From contig JAPLMC010000075.1 of NCBI GenBank assembly GCA_026387215.1, forward strand, positions 1 to 5,183: 5,183 nucleotides of DNA. The letters run 5' to 3'. Shown here piece by piece: positions 1 to 5,183 of this stretch. The position numbers were made by a program, and so were the translations under genes. The first letter of the stretch is position 1. Each line of letters starts with the position of its first letter. This DNA is from Candidatus Omnitrophota bacterium (lineage in GTDB: Bacteria; Omnitrophota; Gorgyraeia; Gorgyraeales; Gorgyraeaceae). The notes beneath the pieces are model-generated. The model saw nothing but the letters and a program-made list of their open reading frames with translations, was not told the origin of the DNA and made no database searches.

Positions 1-60
1 ATACACCCCTTCCCCCTGAATAGAACTAAATATCTCTAAAATCCTAGCCCTTATACCCAT
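1..60 (-). CDS. queE: 7-carboxy-7-deazaguanine synthase QueE, N-terminal fragment (runs off left edge)
   Basis: Only the first 20 codons are in the window. The reading frame is open to the edge and starts at an ATG at 60-58. It contains EIFSSIQGEG (residues 9-18), the characteristic N-terminal signature of QueE radical-SAM enzymes. Known family role: QueE converts 6-carboxy-5,6,7,8-tetrahydropterin to 7-carboxy-7-deazaguanine (CDG), using a [4Fe-4S] cluster and S-adenosylmethionine. The cluster cysteines would lie beyond the edge and cannot be checked. The gene follows queC after 30 bp on the same strand, and QueC uses the QueE product, so position and sequence agree. The ATG is in frame with the queC stop codon, and the ten codons between contain no ATG, GTG or TTG, so this ATG is the natural start. 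I see no good Shine-Dalgarno sequence before it. Confidence 0.9.
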   Translation of the reverse strand, partial: MGIRARILEIFSSIQGEGVY

Positions 61-90
61 AATGTTGACAAAACTAACATTGTCAGAGTG

Positions 91-726
91 TCAAGATGTT
101 GCGGCTTGAAGCCCTTTTTTCCGCAGCCTGCAGGCATCGCATACTCCGCATGGTTTTCGCCCGCCTTTATAACAAGACCATGTAAGATTAAAATCTACGC
201 CAAGCTGTTTGCCAAGCTTCACAATCTCTTCTTTCGTCTTGTGCAATAATGGCGCAACTATCTTTATACCTTTTAGTTTTGTAGCTTTTTTAAACAATTT
301 ATTAAAAATCTTATAATATTCAGGCCTGCAGTCAGGATAACCTGAAAAATCTACTGCGTTCGCTCCTATAAAAACTGCGTTCGCGCCTATCGCCTCAGCG
401 TAAGAAAGCGCAAAGCTCAAAAAAATAGTATTCCTGGCTGGGACATAGGTAGCTGGAATTTTTTCTTTTCCTGAAATATTTCTATTTTCAGGGACCTTGA
501 TATTTTTATCCAGGAGCGCACTTTTTTTCCAAGGCAGGGATATTTTTAAAGTAATGTGCTGAGATTTTGCAGCCTTAGCCAGGTGTTTAGCAAATAAGAT
601 CTCTTTTTTATGACGTTGACCATAGTCAAATGTAAGGCAGTTTGTCTTGTATCCGGATCTTTTTGCAATAAAAAGAGTAACGGCTGAATCCATTCCGCCT
701 GATAATAACACAACAGCTTTTTTCAT
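91..726 (-). CDS. queC: 7-cyano-7-deazaguanine (preQ0) synthase QueC
   Basis: This cytoplasmic enzyme converts 7-carboxy-7-deazaguanine to preQ0 using ATP and ammonia, a step toward queuosine in tRNA (established for the family). The 211-residue protein has the usual length. Residues 9-14 (SGGMDS) form the PP-loop ATP pyrophosphatase motif that binds ATP. Residues 93-100 (TYVPARNT) and the GANAVDFSGYPDCRPEY block (121-137) are typical QueC core motifs. A zinc site is formed by C185, C193, C196 and C199 (WSC then CGVCDAC). The start ATG gives the normal MKKAVVLLSGGMDS N-terminus. An AAGGG about 9 bp upstream could serve as a weak ribosome binding site, and it lies inside the end of xerC. The gene begins 4 bp after the xerC stop and is followed by queE, so it is very probably cotranscribed. 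All key residues are present. Confidence 0.98.
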   Translation of the reverse strand: MKKAVVLLSGGMDSAVTLFIAKRSGYKTNCLTFDYGQRHKKEILFAKHLAKAAKSQHITLKISLPWKKSALLDKNIKVPENRNISGKEKIPATYVPARNTIFLSFALSYAEAIGANAVFIGANAVDFSGYPDCRPEYYKIFNKLFKKATKLKGIKIVAPLLHKTKEEIVKLGKQLGVDFNLTWSCYKGGRKPCGVCDACRLRKKGLQAATS

Positions 727-730
727 GATT

Positions 731-1606
731 TTATGCCCTTGGATGGACTTTTTCGTAGATTGCCTTCAACCTTTCAGTGGTTACATGCGTATATATCTGC
801 GTAGTGGAAAGATTTGCATGCCCCAAAAGTTCCTGCACGCTCCTTAAATCCGCCCCCCCATCCAGCATATGGGTTGCAAAAGAATGCCTCAATGAATGCG
901 GAGAAATATTCTCATTAAGACTGGTTTTCCGTATATATTTATCAACTATCCGCCTTACAGCTCTATCGCTTACACGGCGCTTACTCTTATTAAGAAATAC
1001 TGGTTTTTTTTCATTTATATCAGTCACCTTAATCTTTTCAAAATAAGCTTTAATAGTCCTTAACGCCTTGTCTCCTATGGGCACAAGCCTTTCTTTCTTG
1101 CCTTTTCCAGCCACCTTCAAAACCCCGCTTATAAAATCAATATCTTCTTTATCCAGACCCACAAGCTCACTAACCCTTATGCCTGTTGAATAAAGCGTTT
1201 CGAGAATTGCCATGTCCCTGAGACCCATATCATCGCTAGGATCAGGAGATTCCAGGAGTTTTACAGCATCATCTGCGCTTAAAAATAAAGGTAACTTCTT
1301 ATCTATCTTGGGAGTTGAAAGGCTTGCTGCGGGATTGGCTTTTATATATCCTTCCCTGTAAAGAAATTTGAAAAAACTCCTGAGGCAGGCCATTTTTCTG
1401 GCTACAGAACGTTTTGAAAAATTCTTCTCTTTCAGCCTAGCCAAAAAAAGCCTCACATCCAGATGAGTAATTTGTTCTATAGGTTTATCTTTTATTGATT
1501 CACTGAATTCCCTGAGGTCTATATTGTAGTTGGTTACAGTATGGCCTGAGGCGTTTTTTTCAATCTCAAGATAATTTATAAATTTATGGACAAATCTATC
1601 AAGCAT
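731..1606 (-). CDS. xerC: Tyrosine recombinase, XerC/XerD family
   Basis: This site-specific recombinase of 291 residues is expected to resolve chromosome dimers at dif, together with a partner Xer protein. Residues 1 to about 85 form the SAM-like core-binding domain (KFINYLEIEKNASGHTV opening), and about 105-280 form the catalytic domain. The complete catalytic set is visible: R144 (STGIRVSEL), K168 (VAGKGKKE), H237 and R240 (HSLRHSFATHML), H263 (LGHANLSTTQIYTH) and the nucleophile Y272. H263 and Y272 are nine residues apart, as in XerD. The start overlaps the last 8 bp of topA and lies just after a purine-rich GAGGGAG, suggesting translational coupling. Sequence alone does not cleanly separate XerC from XerD. 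I use xerC because the dprA-topA-xerC order is conserved in other bacteria. A phage integrase is unlikely given the length and context. Confidence 0.95.
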   Translation of the reverse strand: MLDRFVHKFINYLEIEKNASGHTVTNYNIDLREFSESIKDKPIEQITHLDVRLFLARLKEKNFSKRSVARKMACLRSFFKFLYREGYIKANPAASLSTPKIDKKLPLFLSADDAVKLLESPDPSDDMGLRDMAILETLYSTGIRVSELVGLDKEDIDFISGVLKVAGKGKKERLVPIGDKALRTIKAYFEKIKVTDINEKKPVFLNKSKRRVSDRAVRRIVDKYIRKTSLNENISPHSLRHSFATHMLDGGADLRSVQELLGHANLSTTQIYTHVTTERLKAIYEKVHPRA

Positions 1607-3608
1607 CTTCTCCCTCTAGTGCTGCGCTATCTTCACCGTCCTGGGAAGGAAGCCTGCGGGATATATGATGGCAATTTGGATATTTGGAACAACCGTAAAA
1701 ATGCCTGCCTCCTTTTGAGCGGCGTTCAACAAGTGTTCCTTCACAGTTAGGCTCAGGACATTTAACTCCAGTAGATATGGCTTTAGCAAACCTACAGTTG
1801 GGAAAGTCAGAACAGCTTAAAAATCTTCCAAGCCTGCCCCACTTTATGACCATAGGCTTGCCGCATGTTTCACAAATATCTGAAGTTTTTACAGCTTCAC
1901 CTTTTACTTTGCGCATATTCAATTTTGCATGTTCCATATCCTTTTCAAAAGGCGCATAAAATCTCTTGAGAACCTCCGCGCTTTTTTGCCTTCCTTCTTC
2001 TATCTCATCCAGCTCTTCTTCCATTTTGGCTGTAAATTCCATATCCAGAATTTTAGGGAAGCTCTTGATTAAAAGATCTGTCACCACCATGCCCAGATCA
2101 GAAGGACAAAAGTATCCCTCTTTTCTTTTTACATAATTGCGGGCAATAATAGTTTGGATAATAGGCGCATACGTGCTCGGCCTTCCGATCCCGTCTTCTT
2201 CTAAGGCTTTTACAAGAGAAGCGTCTGAATATCTTGGAGGAGGTTTTGTAAAATGCTGACTTGGATCAAGTTTTAAAAGGTCCAAAATTTCTCCCGCCTC
2301 TAAAGAAGGAAGAATTTTTTCTTCCTCTTTCTCTTCTTCATTTTCCTCGTAAACAACACTAAAACCCTGGAACACCTTCTGGGAACCATTGGCTTTAAAA
2401 ATACATCTGCCCGCTCTTATCACAACGCTAACTACGTTGAACACAGCAGGCGTCATCTGGCTGGATATGAAGCGGTTCCATATTAATGTATAAAGCTTAT
2501 ACTGGTCTACTGTAAGAAATTCTTGTATACTGCTTGGCTCTCTTAGCGGCAATGCAGGCCTTATTGCTTCATGAGCCTCTTGAGCGCTTTTCTTTGATTT
2601 ATACACATTTGGAGTATTGGGCACAAATTCAGGGCCATATTTTTCAAGTATATAGCTCTTTGCAAAATCCTGCGATTCCTTTGATAACTTAACAGCGTCT
2701 GTACGCATGTAAGTTATAAGGCCTACGTTTCCCTCGCTTCCTATAGGCAAACCTTCATATAATTGCTGTGCCACCTTCATTGTTTTAACGGCCTGGAATC
2801 TGAGTTTATAAAATGCCTCCTGTTGAAGTTTGGATGTTATAAAAGGTGGCTGGGCGTATTTTCTTTTTTCCTTTTTCTCAACTTTCTCAACTATAAATTT
2901 TTCCTTTTCAAGTTCAGCTACCAGACTCATCGAATTGCTTTGATCCTTAAGGTCTATTTTTTTATCTTCTATCTTGTCTAGCTTGGCAATAAATTTAGAA
3001 TTTCCTACATCCTTCTTTTTGAGCTCTGCCTCTATGTCCCAGTATTCTTCAGGTATAAAAACGCGAATTTCATTCTCTCTGTCCACTACAAGTCTCACTG
3101 CAACTGACTGGACTCTGCCTGCTGAAAGGCCCCTGCCAACTTTTCTCCATAATAACGGGCTGATGCTATAACCCACCAGCCTATCCAGAGTCCTTCTTGT
3201 TTGCTGAGCATCTACCATGTTCATATCTATTTTGCCAGGTTTACTAATCGCTGCTTCTATTGCAGTCTTTGTAATTTCATGAAACGCAATCCTGTAGATT
3301 TTTTTCTTCTTGCTTAAAAGATTGGCAAGATGCCAGCTTATCGCCTCTCCTTCTCTGTCAGGATCTGTTGCCAGGAATATGCTGTCCACATCAGCTGCTT
3401 CTTTTTTCAATGCATCCACTATCTTTTTCTTACCAGGTATCATTATATATTCAGGAGTAAAATCTTTTTCTATATCTATGCCCATCTTGGACTTAGGAAG
3501 GTCCATTATATGCCCCATTGAAGAAGCGACAATAAAGTTTTTGCCAAGTATCTTATTTATAGTACTGGCCTTTGCAGGCGATTCAACAATGACAAGTGAT
3601 TTTGGCAT
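1599..3608 (-). CDS. topA: DNA topoisomerase I (type IA)
   Basis: This enzyme relaxes negative supercoils by cutting one DNA strand through a 5'-phosphotyrosine link (established for the family). The 669-residue protein starts with a Toprim domain (about 1-112): E9 in VIVESPAKA and the metal-binding D82, D84 and E86 in TDPDREGE. The core follows, with QTRRTLDRLVGY (136-147) and GLSAGRVQSVAVRLVVDRE (160-178). The catalytic tyrosine is Y300, with R302, in GLITYMRTDA. GIGRPSTYAPII (474-485) is another conserved block. An acidic lysine/glutamate linker lies near 421-431. The C-terminus has two C4 zinc fingers: C579, C582, C599, C605 and C617, C622, C640, C646. E. coli TopA is longer (865 residues), but shorter C-terminal regions with fewer fingers are common. 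The start is supported by GGAG 7 bp upstream. The gene begins 14 bp after dprA and overlaps xerC by 8 bp. Confidence 0.98.
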   Translation of the reverse strand: MPKSLVIVESPAKASTINKILGKNFIVASSMGHIMDLPKSKMGIDIEKDFTPEYIMIPGKKKIVDALKKEAADVDSIFLATDPDREGEAISWHLANLLSKKKKIYRIAFHEITKTAIEAAISKPGKIDMNMVDAQQTRRTLDRLVGYSISPLLWRKVGRGLSAGRVQSVAVRLVVDRENEIRVFIPEEYWDIEAELKKKDVGNSKFIAKLDKIEDKKIDLKDQSNSMSLVAELEKEKFIVEKVEKKEKRKYAQPPFITSKLQQEAFYKLRFQAVKTMKVAQQLYEGLPIGSEGNVGLITYMRTDAVKLSKESQDFAKSYILEKYGPEFVPNTPNVYKSKKSAQEAHEAIRPALPLREPSSIQEFLTVDQYKLYTLIWNRFISSQMTPAVFNVVSVVIRAGRCIFKANGSQKVFQGFSVVYEENEEEKEEEKILPSLEAGEILDLLKLDPSQHFTKPPPRYSDASLVKALEEDGIGRPSTYAPIIQTIIARNYVKRKEGYFCPSDLGMVVTDLLIKSFPKILDMEFTAKMEEELDEIEEGRQKSAEVLKRFYAPFEKDMEHAKLNMRKVKGEAVKTSDICETCGKPMVIKWGRLGRFLSCSDFPNCRFAKAISTGVKCPEPNCEGTLVERRSKGGRHFYGCSKYPNCHHISRRLPSQDGEDSAALEGEDA
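1608..1616 (-). promoter_or_regulatory. Ribosome binding site of xerC, inside topA
   Basis: The minus strand reads GAGGGAGAA directly before the xerC ATG, inside the last codons of topA. Its AGGG core ends 5 bp before the start codon. With the 8-bp gene overlap this points to coupled translation of topA and xerC. Confidence 0.6.
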
Positions 3609-3614
3609 CTAAGT

Positions 3615-3620
3615 TCTCCA
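3615..3620 (-). promoter_or_regulatory. Ribosome binding site of topA
   Basis: The minus strand reads TGGAGA, with GGAG ending 7 bp before the topA ATG, in the 14-bp gap after the dprA stop. It is a good Shine-Dalgarno match at good spacing. This contrasts with dprA, which has none, so topA can be translated independently of the broken dprA frame. Confidence 0.75.
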
Positions 3621-3810
3621 TTCTAGATTTTAACAAAATTTTTACCGGGCAGTTGTTTTGCAAATTTCTTTATTTCTAGGTTTAATAATATCCCGGAGAT
3701 TCTATTAAGCCCTATACCGCTTTCCTGGCATATATCATCTACATGTTTAGGATCGCTAGATAATAAAGTATATACTAAACTTTCATCTTTGTCCAATACA
3801 GAACCTTCTG

Positions 3811-3835
3811 CTGGGCAACTTGCGAAGTTGCCCAG
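3811..3835. repeat. Perfect palindrome (11-bp arms, 3-nt loop) inside dprA
   Basis: The arms CTGGGCAACTT and AAGTTGCCCAG are perfectly complementary around a GCG centre. In the downstream dprA frame the element encodes roughly LGNFASCP, in the variable linker between the Rossmann fold (ending EDILEEL) and the winged-helix domain. It is more G+C-rich than its surroundings. There is no following T-run, so it is not an obvious intrinsic terminator. It may be a small inserted palindromic element or a chance hairpin. Confidence 0.8.
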
Positions 3836-3921
3836 GTTAAGCTCCTCAAGTATATCTTCAACCCCTTGAGCTAATTTGGCGCCTTGCTTTATAAGTCTAT
3901 TAGTGCCTTTTGAAGTCATTG

Positions 3922-3947
3922 AATCCACTTTTCCAATCAACTTTGCC
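3922..3947 (-). repeat. Imperfect 13-bp tandem duplication causing the dprA frameshift
   Basis: Reading the minus strand, GGCAAAGTTGATT (3947-3935) is followed immediately by GGAAAAGTGGATT (3934-3922), identical at 11 of 13 positions. Each copy begins a GKVD-coding segment, the first in the upstream dprA frame and the second in the downstream frame. Since 13 is not a multiple of 3, an extra copy shifts the frame by +1. Removing one copy joins VFAVPGKVD to SMTSKGTNRLIKQG. Confidence 0.75.
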
Positions 3948-4722
3948 TGGAACTGCAAAAACTTCACGCCCCTGTTCTAAAGCGTAATCACATGTAATAA
4001 GCGCTCCACTCTTCTCAGCTGCTTCTACGCACACAACGCCTAAAGAAAGCCCGCTTATTATCCTGTTCCTCCTAGGAAAATTTCCTTTATTAGGTCCCAT
4101 AGTCATTGGAAATTCTGATATCACAGCTCCTGATTCAGAAATTTTATCAGCCAAATCTATATGTTCCTCTGGATAAATATTAGCAAGCCCGGAACCTAAA
4201 ACCGCTATTGTCCTTTTCTTAGCCTTTAACGCGCCTTTATGCGCACTTGAATCAATACCTCTAGCGAGGCCAGAAACTACTGTAATGCCCTGTGAAGCTA
4301 ATTCAAATCCAAGTTTCTCAGCTGTCTGTAGTCCGTAAAAAGACGCTAAACGCGAACCAACTATTGCAACAGCTAATTTATCATCTGGTAAAATCTTGCC
4401 CTTTACATATAAAACTACAGGTGGATCATATATATTTTTCAGGTTCTCAGGATATTCTTTTTCTAAAAAAGTAATAACTTTTACGTCATGTTTTTTTATT
4501 AAATCCAGCTCCTTTTTCAAGTTTATCTCTTTAATCGCCTGTTGCATTCTGGCAGCTAATACAAGTCCGATTTTTTCTGTTTTTTCTATCTGAATTTGGC
4601 TTGCCTTGAAAACATTCTCCAATGAGCTAAAATGTTTCAAAAGCTCTTGAGTCCTTACGCTGCCTATGTCCTCTATCATATTAAGAATAAGAAATCTCTC
4701 AGTGTCATTCATAGTAATATAA

Positions 4723-4751
4723 ACTATAACAAATGCTCATTTAATAGTCAA
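4723..4751 (-). promoter_or_regulatory. Sigma70-type promoter of dprA (likely operon promoter)
   Basis: The minus strand has a -35 box TTGACT (4751-4746) and a -10 box TATAGT (4728-4723) separated by exactly 17 bp. Each box differs from the consensus at one position. The -10 box ends 10 bp before the dprA ATG, so the expected start of transcription, near 4716-4715, leaves a 5' leader of only about 3-4 nt. The region has no Shine-Dalgarno sequence. The spacer contains a short dyad, AAATG-AG-CATTT (4731-4742), that could be an operator, although so short a dyad is weak evidence. Since the genes downstream are close-packed, this promoter probably drives dprA through queE. Confidence 0.75.
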
Positions 4752-4773
4752 ATCTCATCCCATCTAATTCCCT

Positions 4774-4812
4774 TAACTTTATAATTCGTGCATTGCACCA
4801 TTTGTAAAGTTA
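4774..4812. repeat. 39-bp imperfect inverted repeat downstream of the ORF6N gene
   Basis: Two 19-base arms around a single central base are complementary at 16 of 19 positions. The outer 8 bp (TAACTTTA/TAAAGTTA) and the inner 5 bp (GTGCA/TGCAC) are perfect. It begins 6 bp after the ORF6N stop codon and lies upstream of the dprA promoter. Neither strand has a T-run after the stem, so it is not a standard intrinsic terminator. It could protect the 3' end of the ORF6N mRNA, terminate weakly, or bind a dimeric regulator. Confidence 0.65.
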
Positions 4813-4818
4813 CGAAAA

Positions 4819-5183
4819 TTATCTATCAGTCTTAAAACCTATTTGAGGCTTTGGTTTTATAGGCTCTGGCGTTAATAATTTCTTAATAGCCTCAAAAACT
4901 ATATTAAACTGCCCATCATATTTATCTTCCATTTGTTCAATCTTTCGTTTTAATAAGCTATAAGTTAATTGTTCCCTCTTTAAGTTAACAAAAGCTCTCA
5001 TAATCTGAATATTTGCCATAATAGCTCTTTCGCTATTTAAAACACTGGACAGCATTGACACACCTTGTTCACTAAACGCATAAGGATAATATCTTCTGCC
5101 GCCTCTTTTTGAGGTGCCAATTTGGCACCTCAAAAATTCTGATTTTGTTAGCTGAAACATAAAATCTCCAGGAAACCTTTTTA
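4819..5183 (-). CDS. ORF6N-domain protein, N-terminus beyond right edge
   Basis: The ORF6N domain is a presumed DNA-binding module found in phage proteins and in many chromosomal genes of unclear role, and it is related in context to KilA-N proteins (established knowledge). Here 121 codons are visible. The ATG at 5160-5158 is probably not the start: the frame stays open to the edge and upstream codons read KRFPGDF, completing the family motif RFPxDFMFQLT. Next come CQIGTSKRGGRRYYPYAFSEQG, the conserved VSMLSSVLNSERAI and NIQIMRAFVNL. A probable coiled coil follows (LLKRKIEQMEDKYDGQF), then the usual tail IKKLLTP ... KPQIGF. The C-terminus is therefore complete. The coding sequence contains a perfect 31-bp dyad at the CQIGTS codons. 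A 106-bp gap and a new promoter separate the gene from dprA, so it is probably an independent, possibly acquired, unit. Its DNA target is unknown. Confidence 0.88.
   Translation of the reverse strand, partial: KRFPGDFMFQLTKSEFLRCQIGTSKRGGRRYYPYAFSEQGVSMLSSVLNSERAIMANIQIMRAFVNLKREQLTYSLLKRKIEQMEDKYDGQFNIVFEAIKKLLTPEPIKPKPQIGFKTDR
5106..5136. repeat. Perfect 31-bp dyad (15-bp arms) inside the ORF6N gene
   Basis: The arms TTTTTGAGGTGCCAA and TTGGCACCTCAAAAA match perfectly around one central base. The dyad covers the codons for the FLRCQIGTSK segment of the ORF6N protein. The A and T runs pair with each other at the base of the stem, and no unpaired T-run follows on either strand, so it does not fit an intrinsic terminator. 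Possible roles are an autoregulatory binding site, an mRNA hairpin or a recombination target; none is shown by the sequence. Confidence 0.85.

Larger units (their letters stand above)
3623..4712 (-). pseudogene. dprA: DNA-processing protein DprA (Smf), interrupted by a frameshift
   Basis: DprA binds single-stranded DNA and loads RecA during natural transformation (established for the family). The upstream frame (4712-3900) gives 270 residues: an N-terminal helical region (about 1-60), then the Rossmann-like fold with IVGSR (117-121), SGLARGIDSSAH (147-158), AVLGSGL (170-176), SEFP (199-202) and FPRRNRIISGLS (212-223). It follows the family through VFAVPGKVD (251-259), then reads 11 unrelated residues and stops. 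The expected continuation, SMTSKGTNRLIKQGAKL, lies in the +1 frame and runs to a TAG at 3625-3623, including a C-terminal winged-helix domain. The break falls in a diverged 13-bp tandem duplication (3922-3947). Deleting one copy gives a normal protein of about 358 residues. The gene has its own promoter and no visible Shine-Dalgarno. The truncated form might be stable. Recoding, an assembly error or true inactivation remain possible. Confidence 0.93.

Noticed and set aside
61..90. Possible preQ1 riboswitch or pseudoknot before queE (TGAC/GTCA and AATGT/ACATT interleaved)
   Set aside because: Both loops that must cross the stems would have zero length, and the sequence lacks the preQ1 aptamer consensus. 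The two pairings are better seen as weak, mutually exclusive hairpins in AT-rich DNA.
3310..3612. A 100-codon plus-strand frame opposite the start of topA, and several other plus-strand frames of 60-89 codons
   Set aside because: They lie antisense to well-supported genes, show no recognisable family and are shadows of the codon pattern on the other strand.
3900..3967. Programmed +1 ribosomal frameshifting in dprA
   Set aside because: The overlap has no classic slippery site or stimulator that I can recognise, and the adjacent 13-bp duplicate explains the shift more simply. It remains only a fallback.
4074..4086. Palindrome AGGAAA-A-TTTCCT in dprA
   Set aside because: It is only 6 bp per arm and encodes the conserved GNFPRR residues, so codon constraint and chance suffice.
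4774..4812. Integron attC site or Xer dif site in the spacer dyad
   Set aside because: The flanking AAC and GTT triplets and the AT-rich arms look slightly similar, but the element is shorter than attC sites, its boxes mismatch the consensus, and the central region is too long for dif.
5158..5160. ATG as the start of the ORF6N gene
   Set aside because: The frame is open upstream to the edge, and the upstream codons complete the family motif RFPGDFMFQLT, so this methionine is internal.

Overview
This AT-rich bacterial window carries six genes, all on the minus strand, so transcription runs from the right edge to the left. In transcription order they are: an ORF6N-domain protein (cut by the right edge), dprA (broken by a frameshift), topA, a XerC-type tyrosine recombinase, queC, and the first 20 codons of queE (cut by the left edge). 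The dprA-topA-xerC order is a widespread bacterial housekeeping arrangement, known for example from Firmicutes with trmFO inserted. Nothing here identifies the organism firmly. The AT-rich sequence, tight packing and divergent protein sequences would suit an uncultivated lineage such as Omnitrophota or a relative, but that is a low-confidence guess.

Right region (4713-5183): the ORF6N gene belongs to a family common in phages and mobile elements. It contains a perfect 31-bp dyad inside its coding sequence. Its stop codon is followed by a 106-bp gap holding a 39-bp imperfect inverted repeat and then a strong sigma70-type promoter (TTGACT, 17-bp spacer, TATAGT). The -10 box lies only 10 bp from the dprA start codon, so the dprA transcript is predicted to be almost leaderless.

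Central region (1599-4712): dprA (DNA-processing protein, RecA loader) is interrupted by what looks like a diverged 13-bp tandem duplication in the VPGKVD segment. Removing one copy restores a continuous protein of about 358 residues with the normal Rossmann and winged-helix domains. A perfect 11-bp-arm palindrome also sits in the linker between those domains. topA (DNA topoisomerase I) is complete, with two C4 zinc fingers.

Left region (1-1606): xerC overlaps topA by 8 bp and has the full catalytic set. queC follows after 4 bp, and queE begins 30 bp after queC. QueE makes 7-carboxy-7-deazaguanine and QueC converts it to preQ0, so the operon's distal end is a queuosine-precursor pair. From the dprA promoter onward the genes are so closely spaced that a single operon dprA-topA-xerC-queC-queE is likely. 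It would join DNA uptake and recombination, supercoiling control, chromosome-dimer resolution and deazaguanine synthesis. There are no rRNA or tRNA genes, CRISPR arrays or insertion sequences that I can see.
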